Below are positions 1 to 8,787 of a DNA stretch of 64,000 nucleotides, piece by piece. The notes beneath the pieces were generated by a model, which did no database searches, had not been told where the DNA came from, and worked only from the letters and a program-made list of their open reading frames with translations. A program made the position numbers and the translations under genes. Positions within the stretch are counted from its first letter, which is position 1, and every line of letters begins with the position of its first letter. This stretch comes from Fibrobacter sp. UWH6. Its GTDB lineage: Bacteria; Fibrobacterota; Fibrobacteria; Fibrobacterales; Fibrobacteraceae. The DNA is taken from NCBI RefSeq assembly GCF_900142465.1, contig NZ_FRAX01000011.1, positions 62,001 through 126,000 of the forward strand, in the 5' to 3' direction.

Positions 1-2
1 AA

Positions 3-260
3 TCCCCGGCCCTCATCGTGTTGGACCATGCCGACCGCCCCAAGGCCGAAAACCTGATTTTCAGCAAGAAACTTCACGACGGCATCCCCGAATCCTGGAT
101 TGTGGAACTGGTCCCCGACTCCATGCCCCTCCCCGACAAGGATTGCGAAGAAAACGGTTTCTACTGGATCCGCAAGCCGGTCAGCGAAGAAGAATGGCAC
201 AAGACACTGGAGTTAGTCCTGGTCCGTAACGGATCCCCCCAATGGGCCAGTAACAATTAG
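3..260 (+). CDS. C-terminal fragment, receiver-like protein
   Basis: The reading frame is open from the window edge to a TAG stop at 258-260, so only the last 85 residues are visible. The pattern of a hydrophobic strand ending in D-H (ALIVLDHADRP) and, near the end, a strand followed by K-P (GFYWIRKPVSEEEW) resembles the end of a response-regulator receiver domain, where a Lys-Pro pair follows beta-strand 5. That is inference from shape only. A GTG at 18 could be mistaken for a start, but the frame clearly continues upstream. It ends 40 bases before the next gene on the same strand. Confidence 0.5.
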   Translation, partial: SPALIVLDHADRPKAENLIFSKKLHDGIPESWIVELVPDSMPLPDKDCEENGFYWIRKPVSEEEWHKTLELVLVRNGSPQWASNN

Positions 261-299
261 ATTTTTTCATCCGACTTAAAAAGTCAGACCTTAAAGAAA

Positions 300-1310
300 A
301 TGATGGAAGTAAAAGTAAAAGGCGTAAGCTACTTTGGCGTGCGCTCCCCTAAGCATGTTCTTGCCGACATGGCCGACATCAAGGCCGCAGGATTCAACGC
401 AGTACTCCACACCTGGAGTGAAGAAGACCAGCAGTATTATTACGGCACCATGAAGGAAATCGTAGACAGTTCCGCCAACCTCGGACTGAAGGTCTACGTG
501 AACCCCTGGGGAATCGGCCGCGTGTTTGGCGGAGAAGCCTATTCGGAATTGACCGCCCGCGACCACAGTATGTGCCAGGTTGCTCTAGACGGGAAACCCA
601 AGGTTGCAGCCTGTCCCAGCAATCCCAAGTTCAGGGAATACATGCACAAGTGGATTGAAACCGTTTGCAACACCGCCGTAGACACCATCTTCTGGGATGA
701 GCCCCACTTCTACTTCGAAAAGGGCGGTCTCAGCAACTGGAGTTGCCGCTGCCCCGTCTGCTGCGCCAAGTTCCGCCAACGTTTCGGCTACGATATGCCC
801 GCCGCCCCCTTTGATGAAATGCAGCAGGATCAAGCCCGAGACGTCCTTCAGTTCCGCGAAGACAGCCTTATTGACTTCCTGAAGGAAATGACAGAAGACG
901 TTCACGCCCGCGGCAAGCGCAACTGCGTCTGCATGCTGCCCCCCTGGTTCCCTGCAGGCCTTGATGACTGGAGCAAGGTGGCCCGACTGGAATCCGTAGA
1001 CGAAGTGGCCAGCGACCCTTACTGGGAAAAGGGAGCTACCGAGGAATGGGTCCGCGAAAAATACGCCGAAACCGCCCGCAAGTTGACCGACGTCGCCAAG
1101 CAATTCGGCAAAGACGTGCAGATGTGGATCAAGGCCTATCAAATCGAAGCAGGCCGTGAAAACGACCTCGCCATCGCCGTCGAAGAAAGCCGCAAGGCCG
1201 CCATCGACAACATCTTCGCCTGGAGCTATCGCGGAACAGAAACCCTAAGCTGGCTGAAATCCGACAATCCGGATGCCGTAGCCAAAGCATTCCGCACCGC
1301 ATTGAAATAA
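300..1310 (+). CDS. TIM-barrel-like protein, possible glycoside hydrolase
   Basis: This 336-residue protein has no signal peptide, so it is probably cytoplasmic. The alternation of strands and helices (VKGVSYFGV, AGFNAVLHTWSE, LGLKVYVNPWG, DTIFWDEPHFYF, QMWIKAYQIEA, NIFAWSYRG) reads like a (beta/alpha)8 barrel of the glycoside-hydrolase superfamily. The WDEPHF strand end would be a reasonable place for an acidic catalytic residue. A CxCPxCC cluster near residue 145 could bind metal or be structural. I cannot assign a family or substrate. ATG codons at 300 and 303 are both possible; no strong ribosome site separates them. It is followed by a hairpin terminator shared with the convergent efp. 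Confidence 0.75.
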   Translation: MMEVKVKGVSYFGVRSPKHVLADMADIKAAGFNAVLHTWSEEDQQYYYGTMKEIVDSSANLGLKVYVNPWGIGRVFGGEAYSELTARDHSMCQVALDGKPKVAACPSNPKFREYMHKWIETVCNTAVDTIFWDEPHFYFEKGGLSNWSCRCPVCCAKFRQRFGYDMPAAPFDEMQQDQARDVLQFREDSLIDFLKEMTEDVHARGKRNCVCMLPPWFPAGLDDWSKVARLESVDEVASDPYWEKGATEEWVREKYAETARKLTDVAKQFGKDVQMWIKAYQIEAGRENDLAIAVEESRKAAIDNIFAWSYRGTETLSWLKSDNPDAVAKAFRTALK

Positions 1311-1345
1311 CCTCTCAAGCCCCACCACATAAAATTGAACCTAAA

Positions 1346-1379
1346 CAAAAAAGCCCTCGTTTATCACGGGGCTTTTTTT
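1346..1379. terminator. Bidirectional rho-independent terminator
   Basis: A stem of AAAAAAGCCC with GGGCTTTTTT, extended by a CG/CG pair after a one-base bulge, lies between two convergent genes. The A-tract on the left gives a U-tract for the minus strand, so it can end both the barrel-protein transcript and efp. Confidence 0.8.
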
Positions 1380-1455
1380 CTCAAGATCCAGTCTGAAAGT
1401 ACGCTCTCCTTACCTGACGAAGTGCCAAGTTATCGGAGGTTTCCATCCCGACGAA

Positions 1456-2040
1456 TTACTTGGCACGTTCCAAATAAGAACCGTCGCGGGTATCCACGCG
1501 GATCTTGGTGTTGTTTTCGATGAACAGCGGAATCATGACCTTAGCGCCAGTTTCAACGGTGCATTCACGGAGAACGTTACCGCTGGTGTTGCCCTGGACA
1601 GCCGGAGGAGCGTCGATGATCATGAGGTCAACGAAGGTCGGCGGAATAACTTCGACGGGGATGGTAGCCAGAGACTTCGGGTCCTTCCACCAGGTCACTT
1701 CAACGGTAGCACCGTCGAGGAGCCAAATTTCGCAGCCGCCCATGCTTTCCTTACGGATTTCCATGGTTTCCTGAGTGTCGTTGTCCAGGAAGAACCAGGT
1801 TTCGCCATCATTGTAGAGATAAGTCATTTCGGTGAAGGTCACATCTGCTTCTTCAACAGTGTCACCGCTCTTCCAGGTACGTTCGAGAGTACGGCCGTTA
1901 ACCAGGTTCTTGATACGAACGCGGTTGAAAGCCTGGCCCTTACCCGGCTTCACGAACTGGTTTTCAATGATTTCGTACGGCTGATCGTCGACGATGATTT
2001 TGAGCTTCTTGCGGAATTCGTTGGTGCTTACAGTACCCAT
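1456..2040 (-). CDS. efp: Elongation factor P
   Basis: EF-P binds ribosomes stalled on proline runs and helps peptide-bond formation. At 194 residues the length is normal. The N-terminal KOW-like domain carries the KPGKGQAF loop, with Lys34 in the position that EpmA/EpmB beta-lysylate in Escherichia coli; two OB-fold domains follow and the family-typical ending (TRDGSYLERAK) is present. The ATG at 2040 has AGAGGA five bases upstream on its own strand. It is transcribed divergently from epmB with only 44 bases between the start codons, so modifier and substrate probably share a promoter region. Lys34 and the adjacent epmB argue for lysylation here, unlike the rhamnosylated EF-P class that has Arg at this position. 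Confidence 0.97.
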   Translation of the reverse strand: MGTVSTNEFRKKLKIIVDDQPYEIIENQFVKPGKGQAFNRVRIKNLVNGRTLERTWKSGDTVEEADVTFTEMTYLYNDGETWFFLDNDTQETMEIRKESMGGCEIWLLDGATVEVTWWKDPKSLATIPVEVIPPTFVDLMIIDAPPAVQGNTSGNVLRECTVETGAKVMIPLFIENNTKIRVDTRDGSYLERAK

Positions 2041-2084
2041 ATTATCCTCTTTTTGTGTTTTATGTTTCTAAATTTAGTAATATA

Positions 2085-3059
2085 ATGGAACACCCCGCTT
2101 TTGTATTCACACAAATTTCTGACTTTTTGGACTATTTAGGCCTGGATTTTGCGACTTTGATTGCAAATACGCCCTATCTGGCCAACTTGGACCACGCCCC
2201 CTCGTTCCCTTTCTGCTGTTCCAGGCATTACGCAGACCTGATCAAGAACGCCAAGGAACCGGCGGCCCTATTGCGGGAAGTGCTCCCCACGAAAGAGGAA
2301 TATGCCGACATTCCCGGCTTCGTCATGGACCCAGTCGGCGACTTGGACGCAGGCAAGAGCGAATGCGTCATCCAGAAATACGACCGCAGAGCCCTTATCG
2401 TAACGACCGCCACTTGTGGTGTCCGCTGCAGGTTCTGCTTCCGCAGGAACTACCCCTTCCAAGGTTCTCCGAATATTGCAGCCGAGGTCGGCTCCTGGCT
2501 GGACACACACACCGATATCTGGGAAGTGATTTTGTCTGGAGGCGACCCAATGATGCTGAGCCCCAAATCATTCGAGGCCCTGGTCGAGTCCATCGCAGAC
2601 CACTCCAGCGTAACAACATTACGCATCCACAGCCGTCTGCCCGTAATGCGCCCCGACCTGGTGCAGCAGCACTTCGAATTCCTGCGAGACCTCCCCGCCC
2701 GATTTGACTGCGTGCTGGTAAGCCATGTGGACCATCCCGACGAACTGGACGAAAGCAGCATGGAAATTTTCGGTCAGCTGAGATACAGCGGTTGGACGCT
2801 GCTGAACCAGAGCGTTCTGCTGAAGGGCGTAAACGACAACGCGGACACCCTGACCAAGCTTTCACGTAAGCTCTTTGAGCAGGGCGTCCTCCCCTACTAC
2901 CTGCACCAGCTGGACCACGCCAAGGGCGTTGCCCACTACGAAGTCAGCGACGAAAAGGCAAAGGCCCTTATCGAAGAAATCCGCACCAAGCTTCCTGGCT
3001 ATCTGGTGCCTCGCCTGGTTCGCGAAATCGCCGGCGAAAAAAGCAAGACGCCGGTGTAA
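2085..3059 (+). CDS. epmB: EF-P beta-lysylation enzyme EpmB
   Basis: This is a radical-SAM, PLP-dependent lysine 2,3-aminomutase family protein. The cluster motif CGVRCRFC is intact, followed by RRNYPF and SGGDP as in EpmB. The C-terminus (VPRLVREIAGEKSKTPV) matches the EpmB ending in which the SKTP lysine corresponds to the PLP-binding lysine of lysine 2,3-aminomutase. EpmB makes (R)-beta-lysine, which EpmA attaches to EF-P; epmA is not in the window. I prefer the ATG at 2085 (324 residues) to a GTG at 2055, because the extra ten residues would lie in the efp promoter gap. No clear ribosome site precedes it, so the message may be nearly leaderless. Confidence 0.95.
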   Translation: MEHPAFVFTQISDFLDYLGLDFATLIANTPYLANLDHAPSFPFCCSRHYADLIKNAKEPAALLREVLPTKEEYADIPGFVMDPVGDLDAGKSECVIQKYDRRALIVTTATCGVRCRFCFRRNYPFQGSPNIAAEVGSWLDTHTDIWEVILSGGDPMMLSPKSFEALVESIADHSSVTTLRIHSRLPVMRPDLVQQHFEFLRDLPARFDCVLVSHVDHPDELDESSMEIFGQLRYSGWTLLNQSVLLKGVNDNADTLTKLSRKLFEQGVLPYYLHQLDHAKGVAHYEVSDEKAKALIEEIRTKLPGYLVPRLVREIAGEKSKTPV

Positions 3060-3066
3060 CTCAAAG

Positions 3067-4947
3067 CTACTCCTTAATGCAACGGACGGGAATACCGAAG
3101 CCACGTTCCTTATCAGTAATGGAATAAGAGCCGCCCCACTGGGTAATGTTGCTAAACAAGAAGGTATAGTTGCCAACAAGGCCGTTATACTTGTCGCTTA
3201 ACCACATGTGGAATCGGTGGGTATAGTCCGCGTAAACGCCGGTCTCATAGAAACGTCCGTTGTCGTAGCCACGAAGGCCGCCCGGCAGCATAGTAAGTCC
3301 GGTAGCATTGTTTCCTTCAAAAGCATTTTCATTGGGCAGATCCCACAGATTCGTCTTTGCCATGAAAATTTCTACACCGGCTTCTTGATTCTTCATGTAC
3401 TCAATAAGTTTGTTTACATCACTTTGGCTAGGTACACGGTAACCTTCGGGGCAGATGGGGTCGTCTGTAGCAATGGCGTTGCCGCCATAGTAACGACCAT
3501 ACACGTTGCAATCGCCGAATTCGTCTAGTTCATCGTTAAAGCACCAGGAACTACCGACGGCAGCCTCATAGCGCAGGTTTTCGGCCATCCACAGCTGATC
3601 GCCCACATAGACAGTCTTGTAATAATGGCTATCACGTTCGTCAAAGATGCAGCCGTATTCCACATCCGGATTCAGGTATTCCCAGTTGCTGTTGTAGCCA
3701 TAGTCGTTACAGCCTTCGGCTACTTCGAGAACCGGCGTGGCATTGCCAGATGACGAGGACGGAACTGTGTTGGGAGAGAGTTCGCCCTTTACGCAACGGA
3801 CATAGGCGCCAGTGTATTTATGACCGTTATCTTTATAAAAATAGATGTGGTTGTCGTGAATGTACCAAAGCCAGGCATATTCGTAGAGGGATGATGATCC
3901 AGATACATCGTATTCTGTAGAACTTATAAAAGTCACCTCGGAGCCGACACTTCTGTAGAAACCTTTGTAATCGTAGGCTCCGCCGTACTGGTTCTGGAAA
4001 TAGGTCAGGTATTCCGGATTTGCCTTGATGAATTCATTCAGTTGCTTCCATTCCTCATGGCTTGGCAAGTGTGAACCTTCGGGGCAAATTCCCTGGTGAG
4101 GTTCCTTAGTCTCACCGTACTTCTTTCTGTCGTAGGAAATGTCAATGTCCATGGCCATGGACCATGTATAAATGCGACCATATTTTTCGCAATTTTCCGG
4201 CTTGTCGTTGTAGCAGGAACTTCCTTCTACATCTACATCGAGATTCCTAGTCATCCATTCCTGGTTGCCAATCTTCACAAATTCGCCTACTGCAGGCTGG
4301 CTGCTGCTGGAGACCTTTTCGATAGAGGAACTGGATCCTTCAACTCCGGCACTGCCGTTCAGGACACTGGAGGAGGATACATCCTTAGAAGAACTGGATT
4401 CCACGTTCTCGGAAGAGCTAGATGACTCCACCTTTTCCTCGGGTTTGATTTCTCGATAGAGAGTCTTTTCAGCATTTTCCTTGCAAAGGCAGTCATCCAA
4501 AGTCCACTGGCGACCCTTGGCAATAAGCGGTTCCATGTCACCATCGGTACCCAGCTTATAGCTGCAACCATCCATCTCCGCCCAGATATGCATATACCTC
4601 TGTTCTGTAATGACCTCGATATCGAAGCGGTTCTTTGCAGAATTATAATCCGCAGAGGTGCACCTTGCATAGAAAGCAAGCTGGTAGCTCATGTATTCCG
4701 AAATGCTTTCGCAAACCTGCTTGCTCATGAATTCGTTTCCCGAAAGGGTTTCGGCCCAGGTATCGTTTTCCGTCGTACCGAACTTTTCATAGCAACGCTG
4801 GGCAATTTCTTCTTCGCTCGGGCCGGAATCACTGGAAATTCCTGATTCCGCAGAGGAGCTGGAGTCACCGCCACAAGCAACCAATGCCGACGTGGCAAAA
4901 GTCGCCAAGCAAGCAGTCATCAAACTTTTCCAAAAACCAAACTTCAT
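3067..4947 (-). CDS. Lipoprotein with two FISUMP domains
   Basis: A 626-residue surface or outer-membrane lipoprotein: an N-terminal signal peptide ends in a lipobox (ALVAC, Cys25), and serine-rich linkers (SSSS runs around residues 28-40 and 170-215) follow. Two copies of the FISUMP domain can be read: residues about 220-388 (IGNQEWMTRNLD ... CPEGSHLPS ... VRCVKG) and about 444-626 (VGDQLWMAENLR ... CPEGYRVPS ... PVRCIKE). FISUMP is a large paralogous family of Fibrobacter; its role is unknown, though lectin-like surface binding is often supposed. The gene ends just 7 bases from the convergent epmB stop. A remnant of a similar gene lies directly upstream on the same strand. Confidence 0.92.
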   Translation of the reverse strand: MKFGFWKSLMTACLATFATSALVACGGDSSSSAESGISSDSGPSEEEIAQRCYEKFGTTENDTWAETLSGNEFMSKQVCESISEYMSYQLAFYARCTSADYNSAKNRFDIEVITEQRYMHIWAEMDGCSYKLGTDGDMEPLIAKGRQWTLDDCLCKENAEKTLYREIKPEEKVESSSSSENVESSSSKDVSSSSVLNGSAGVEGSSSSIEKVSSSSQPAVGEFVKIGNQEWMTRNLDVDVEGSSCYNDKPENCEKYGRIYTWSMAMDIDISYDRKKYGETKEPHQGICPEGSHLPSHEEWKQLNEFIKANPEYLTYFQNQYGGAYDYKGFYRSVGSEVTFISSTEYDVSGSSSLYEYAWLWYIHDNHIYFYKDNGHKYTGAYVRCVKGELSPNTVPSSSSGNATPVLEVAEGCNDYGYNSNWEYLNPDVEYGCIFDERDSHYYKTVYVGDQLWMAENLRYEAAVGSSWCFNDELDEFGDCNVYGRYYGGNAIATDDPICPEGYRVPSQSDVNKLIEYMKNQEAGVEIFMAKTNLWDLPNENAFEGNNATGLTMLPGGLRGYDNGRFYETGVYADYTHRFHMWLSDKYNGLVGNYTFLFSNITQWGGSYSITDKERGFGIPVRCIKE

Positions 4948-5024
4948 AATTGAGCCTCATTCTAAATGTAATAAAACACGATTTTCTTCAATTACATTCT
5001 AAACATTTTCGCCACAAAAGTTTC

Positions 5025-5556
5025 TCATTCCATATCCTTTATACAACGGACGGATATTCGCCAATCGGGATTTGCAGTTTCGTTTCCGAAGGAATTACCG
5101 CCCCCAAAATCCATAATCCAGGATTCCGCCACGATTTTACCACGGTAGTTATCGTTTGACCAAAAACGGGTCAAGTGTCCTAGAAGGGAAAGTTCGTCGG
5201 ATTTTTCTAAATAACTACCAGCAGGAACGGCGTTGAATCCGTAGCGGTTCGTCCCTACATTTTCACAACCGTTATCCTCGGTAACGAACAGCCACATTTC
5301 CATCCATTCTTCAGACGTTGGATCGTCATTCTTTCCGATATAGCCACAAGGTGGTAAATCACCCAACGTGGCAACTGTATCGACTACGGGATCGTAAAGA
5401 CAATCATCGTCACATTCTAAGCCATCGTCTGTACCATAGGCACAGGCAATATGCTGAACCGACCAGAAACAAGCAAACACACCCGAAAACACCTTGGACT
5501 TGTCCGTCCAAAAAACGCCGTAACAAAGGCCATTAGTTTTCGGATGATATTTCTAA
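5025..5556 (-). pseudogene. Truncated FISUMP gene remnant
   Basis: The last 150 residues read as the end of a FISUMP domain: PTSEEWMEMW in place of the usual P-S-x-x-x-W region, GFNAVPAGSY for GLSALPAGY, FWSNDN, and a final WRISVRCIKD. The frame opens after a TAG near 5556 without a convincing start; the only nearby initiator is a GTG at 5492 with no ribosome site. There is no signal peptide, lipobox or serine linker. I read it as a degraded paralog of the neighbouring lipoprotein, although expression of a short protein cannot be excluded. Confidence 0.5.
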
Positions 5557-5607
5557 TCATAATTGCTTAGAATTTTCAAAAGAAAATATTCCGAGATTGA
5601 TTTTACC

Positions 5608-5784
5608 TTACCAAATTTCCTTTTCCTTGTATGGTTCTTTTTCGGAGGTCCTTTCAAACGCATGCTCCATGAATTCAGCGTCGTCGGGATTATCAAACAG
5701 AAATTTTGATTCCTCTCGCCATTTCTCAAGAGCATTTTTGTAAGCAACAGACCAAGAACGCAGATTATGAACATTAGATTCCAT
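5608..5784 (-). CDS. Possible small protein of 58 residues
   Basis: An ATG at 5784 opens a 58-codon frame ending in TAA at 5608-5610. The product begins MESNVHNLRSW and is rich in Glu, Lys and Trp, with a helical look (VAYKNALEKWREESKFL). No ribosome site is evident and I recognise no family. It fills the gap between the FISUMP remnant and the next lipoprotein; it may be chance or another gene fragment. Confidence 0.25.
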   Translation of the reverse strand: MESNVHNLRSWSVAYKNALEKWREESKFLFDNPDDAEFMEHAFERTSEKEPYKEKEIW

Positions 5785-5893
5785 ATGTTACAAACATATA
5801 TTTTTCAAATTATTTTAACAACCTAGTAGGTATTTCCGGCAACAAATCAATAAATTAAAGACTGTCTAGAGTTTAGACACGAAAAAAACTTTC

Positions 5894-7135
5894 TTATTCC
5901 GCACAATTGGTTTTCAGTTCCAGCGCACGTTCGTACAGATAATGCTTCGCAGAAACAGAAGGCTTTAAAATTCTATCGCAGGTCCAATATCTGTATTTAT
6001 CGTCCTGCAGATGGTCTGTCAATTCGCCCTCATTTTCTGCACATTGGCTACTAAATTTCGGGACATATTCTTCATCAACCAATTCATGATTATTGGAGGA
6101 AATTAAAAGGCGTTCCACAGATTTTACGACCCCATCATTCAAGGACAAATACTGTTGGAAGGAGGCTATATAATCATCATCCAAAATATGTAATTCAAGA
6201 CCATTTTGCGGTTCATCCACATAAACAACACACGCACGCCAACCATGTTCATCATAGTATTCATGAACAAAGGTTCGTTCTCCCGTAAAGATAACTTCAT
6301 ACCAGGGTTCCCCATGTCCATATTGATGTGCAGAGGAATCAACCTTTATTTCGGGTTTGTATGATGCAAGAATTTCTTCCGGAGTCATGGAACCTTCTTC
6401 CGCATAGATTTCTTCCATAGAATAGGATCTTGCTGAGGAACTGTAAGGTTCCTTTTCTTCATAAAAAGGATCTTCACTGGAGGAACTTACCATCGGCTCA
6501 TAACCGCTAGAAATTTCTGAAGATTCTACATCGGGAAGTACGGCGGATTCAAAATGTCCAGATGCCGGTTTCCCAGAATTCGCGTCAGCCAACTTGTCGC
6601 AAGCAGAAACAAAGCGTCTTTCAAATTCAGAAAGTTCATGATCAAAATTACGTTCGCCAGTCCGTTCTATGCGACACAGGACATCGAAAGATTTTTCATT
6701 ACAGTTTTCATTTTCGTCCAGCAAGATTGCATCGTCAGCAAAGCATTCCTCAGAAATATCCTTCCATAGGGAATCACACATGTCGTAAGAAGCGACCGAC
6801 TGGGCACTTGAATAACTAAGCACGCCCCTGCCTACAATCTTGAACGCAGCAGTAAAGACGATTTCACCCACGGTACATGTACCTTGCGCACCCTGTTCTT
6901 CTTGATAAACACGCACAACTGTTCTACCGAGAAGATTTTCGCTAGACGGTTTTGTGGTGAAGATGATCTCATGAACTTCTGAAGAACTTTGCGGCACCAC
7001 CGCCACAGAACTAGACGATTCAATCTCGCCAATCGTATTGGGTTCCGTGGCATTGCCCGCCGTTTCCTTTTCGGAGCAGCCAAGCGCTACAAAAAACAAG
7101 GCCATCGTTAATACCAGCGAATAAAAAATCTTCAT
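5894..7135 (-). CDS. Hypothetical serine-rich lipoprotein
   Basis: A 413-residue protein with a signal peptide and lipobox (FVALGC, Cys20), hence lipid-anchored in an outer compartment. Serine-rich stretches (ESSSS, PQSSS, SSSEDP, YSSSARSYS) punctuate acidic, low-complexity sequence up to about residue 250; a more folded C-terminal part follows (EPWYEVIFTGERTFVHEYYDEHGWRACVVY). I recognise no domain. The start faces a rightward regulator gene, and a perfect palindrome lies midway between them (about 90 bases from each start), so the two may share control. Confidence 0.8.
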   Translation of the reverse strand: MKIFYSLVLTMALFFVALGCSEKETAGNATEPNTIGEIESSSSVAVVPQSSSEVHEIIFTTKPSSENLLGRTVVRVYQEEQGAQGTCTVGEIVFTAAFKIVGRGVLSYSSAQSVASYDMCDSLWKDISEECFADDAILLDENENCNEKSFDVLCRIERTGERNFDHELSEFERRFVSACDKLADANSGKPASGHFESAVLPDVESSEISSGYEPMVSSSSEDPFYEEKEPYSSSARSYSMEEIYAEEGSMTPEEILASYKPEIKVDSSAHQYGHGEPWYEVIFTGERTFVHEYYDEHGWRACVVYVDEPQNGLELHILDDDYIASFQQYLSLNDGVVKSVERLLISSNNHELVDEEYVPKFSSQCAENEGELTDHLQDDKYRYWTCDRILKPSVSAKHYLYERALELKTNCAE

Positions 7136-7225
7136 ACCCTAAATTTAGGCTTTTTGAGGGCGTTAAACACTGTTGTAGTCCCGCACATTCTTCGCATTCT
7201 TTACCTCACTGGCATTTTTCACTTT

Positions 7226-7252
7226 CTATATGATTCATCGTGAATCATATAG
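7226..7252. promoter_or_regulatory. Palindromic operator candidate, copy 1
   Basis: Perfect 12-base arms CTATATGATTCA and TGAATCATATAG are separated by TCG. It sits centrally in the 208-base gap between the divergent lipoprotein and TIGR02147 genes. The same core (ATATGATTCA, three bases, TGAATCATAT) recurs at 8788-8812. There is no U-tract, so a protein-binding site is more likely than a terminator. Confidence 0.65.
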
Positions 7253-7343
7253 AAAAACGTTTTTCAAGAATTTATTCCAAAGTCAATTTCGCTGCACATT
7301 TTCAAAATCCGAATTGACAAATCAAAAAACTATATTCAAATCC

Positions 7344-8159
7344 ATGAAACCCATCTTTGGATACAGTGACTATCGAGATTACATCAGGGATTATTTTGAG
7401 GAACGCAAAAAACATTCCGCTTTCTCCTGGCGTGAATTCAACAAATTAGCAGGATTTGCCTCCCCCAACTACCTAAAGCTTGTTTGCGACGGAAAAAGCA
7501 AGCTAAGCAAGAAAAGGGCGGGATTCGTTGCAGCCGTAATGAAGTTGTCCGTCAGCGAACAGGATTTCTTTGAGCTGATGGTCGCCATAGACAACACCAC
7601 TAACGAAGCCGACCGGAAAGCACTGACTTTGGAATTGCGCAAAAAGGCCCGCAAGTCAAAAGCCCGCATTATCGATGCCGATGCTTATGTTTTTTACGAA
7701 TCCTGGAAGTACCCTGTCCTTCGTGAATTGGCCCCTTTGATGCCAGGAGCAAGATCCAAGAAAATCGCAGATGTCTGCCACGAAAAAATTTGCGCTGAAG
7801 ATGTTGAAAACACTCTGCAGTTTTTGGTGAAAGCCGGCTTCCTGGAAAAAGATGAAAAGGGTCGCTACACGCAAACGGACGCCAACGTGACCGGTTCCAA
7901 GGAAAGCCTCCCCCGCGCCATGCGCGAAATGCAGCGTCAAATGGCAGCTCTCGCCGAAAAAGCCATCGGCAAGTTTTCAAAGGACGAACGCCACTTTCTA
8001 GGAATCACCTGCGGCTGCGATGAGGAAACCTACAAGAAAGTAACCGCCGAACTGGAGGATTGTCGCGACCGAATCACAGCCATCACTTCCGCCGCCAAGA
8101 ACATCAATCAAGTGTTTCGAATCAACCTGCAGATGTTTCCCCTAACAAAGAAAGTGTAA
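7344..8159 (+). CDS. TIGR02147 family protein, putative regulator
   Basis: From the ATG at 7344 the product is 271 residues and begins MKPIFGYSDYRDYIRDYFEE, the typical opening of the TIGR02147 family, which is strongly expanded in Fibrobacter. Residues about 25-60 (FSWREFNKLAGFASPNYLKLVCDGK) look like an N-terminal helix-turn-helix, and residues about 140-190 (KKIADVCHEK ... VENTLQFLVKAGFLEKDEKGRYTQT) like a winged-helix with wing. The family is presumed regulatory; no ligand is known. The frame is open back to 7230, but that extension would run through the palindrome and lacks a ribosome site. The gene is bracketed by two copies of the same palindrome, which suggests autoregulation. Confidence 0.88.
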   Translation: MKPIFGYSDYRDYIRDYFEERKKHSAFSWREFNKLAGFASPNYLKLVCDGKSKLSKKRAGFVAAVMKLSVSEQDFFELMVAIDNTTNEADRKALTLELRKKARKSKARIIDADAYVFYESWKYPVLRELAPLMPGARSKKIADVCHEKICAEDVENTLQFLVKAGFLEKDEKGRYTQTDANVTGSKESLPRAMREMQRQMAALAEKAIGKFSKDERHFLGITCGCDEETYKKVTAELEDCRDRITAITSAAKNINQVFRINLQMFPLTKKV

Positions 8160-8228
8160 AAATTATACGCAAGGAAAACCTTATGAAAAAATTCCTATTG
8201 CCAAGGATGAACAAAAAAAGGAAAACTG

Positions 8229-8504
8229 GTGACAGAGAAATTCAAGGCCATGTCGGTTGTAACGGGCAACATCCAAACATACAATGGGCATGGCTCAGTC
8301 TCTGCTCAGAAATTAAACCTCAGTTTTAAATATTGGATCCACGTTACCGGTGACGAAACCTCTTGTACTGTTAAAATGACTAAGCTTAGAATGTGGATGA
8401 ACGATGGCGAAGCCGAATGGGCGCGCCCGGATGACGCCGGCAAAATGACATGGGACCCGATGTTCCGCTCCATCGGGGAGCAGTTGGAAGACGACAACGA
8501 ATAA
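8229..8504 (+). CDS. Small hypothetical protein, 91 residues
   Basis: The frame begins with GTG at 8229, with GGA six bases upstream. The product (MTEKFKAMSVVTGNIQ ... IGEQLEDDNE) is mostly beta-like with an acidic tail; I recognise no family. An alternative, better-placed start is ATG 8183, preceded by AAGGA, but it lies in another frame that joins this one only if one base of the A-run at 8213-8219 is lost. The gene may therefore be frameshifted, or read by slippage. It follows the TIGR02147 gene by 69 bases and may be co-transcribed. Confidence 0.5.
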   Translation: MTEKFKAMSVVTGNIQTYNGHGSVSAQKLNLSFKYWIHVTGDETSCTVKMTKLRMWMNDGEAEWARPDDAGKMTWDPMFRSIGEQLEDDNE

Positions 8505-8522
8505 ACCCCTCTACAAAAAGAG

Positions 8523-8640
8523 AGATTTTTAAAATTCGTGAAGAAACATACAAAAAGATTTGTATTTTTCGTGATTTTTGCTAAAGATTTTTAAAATTCG
8601 TGAAAAACTAGCCAAAAAGATTTTCATTTTTCGGTAAAAT
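8523..8640. repeat. Tandem repeat, about 62-base period, two copies
   Basis: The phrase AGATTTTTAAAATTCGTGAA starts at 8523 and again at 8585; each is followed by a related A/T-rich stretch containing CAAAAAGATTT and CATTTTTCG-like ends. It is part of the 467-base gap before the next gene, which also holds the open fragment at 8662-8778, palindrome copy 2 and a weak terminator. Confidence 0.6.
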
Positions 8641-8661
8641 AAACAGACAAAAAAAAAAAAA

Positions 8662-8778
8662 TTGACTTTCGTGTTCCCCCAGCTAAAGCTGAGGGACAAG
8701 TTCATCGTCTACACAAAGAATTTGGAAGTCAAGGACGGATTCACCTACCTGCCGGTATACATGGCGGGATTGATCTAG
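8662..8778 (+). pseudogene. Possible gene-end fragment
   Basis: Immediately after a run of 13 A, a frame reads TFVFPQLKLRDKFIVYTKNL and continues to KDGFTYLPVYMAGLI before TAG at 8776. The composition is protein-like, but there is no start with a ribosome site (GTG 8671 is the only candidate). I read it as a remnant of an unidentified gene. Confidence 0.25.
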
Positions 8779-8787
8779 AAATCATCC

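Noticed and set aside
7314-7336. TTGACA and TATATT before the TIGR02147 gene as a sigma-70 promoter
   Set aside because: The spacing is only 11 bases, too short for a promoter.
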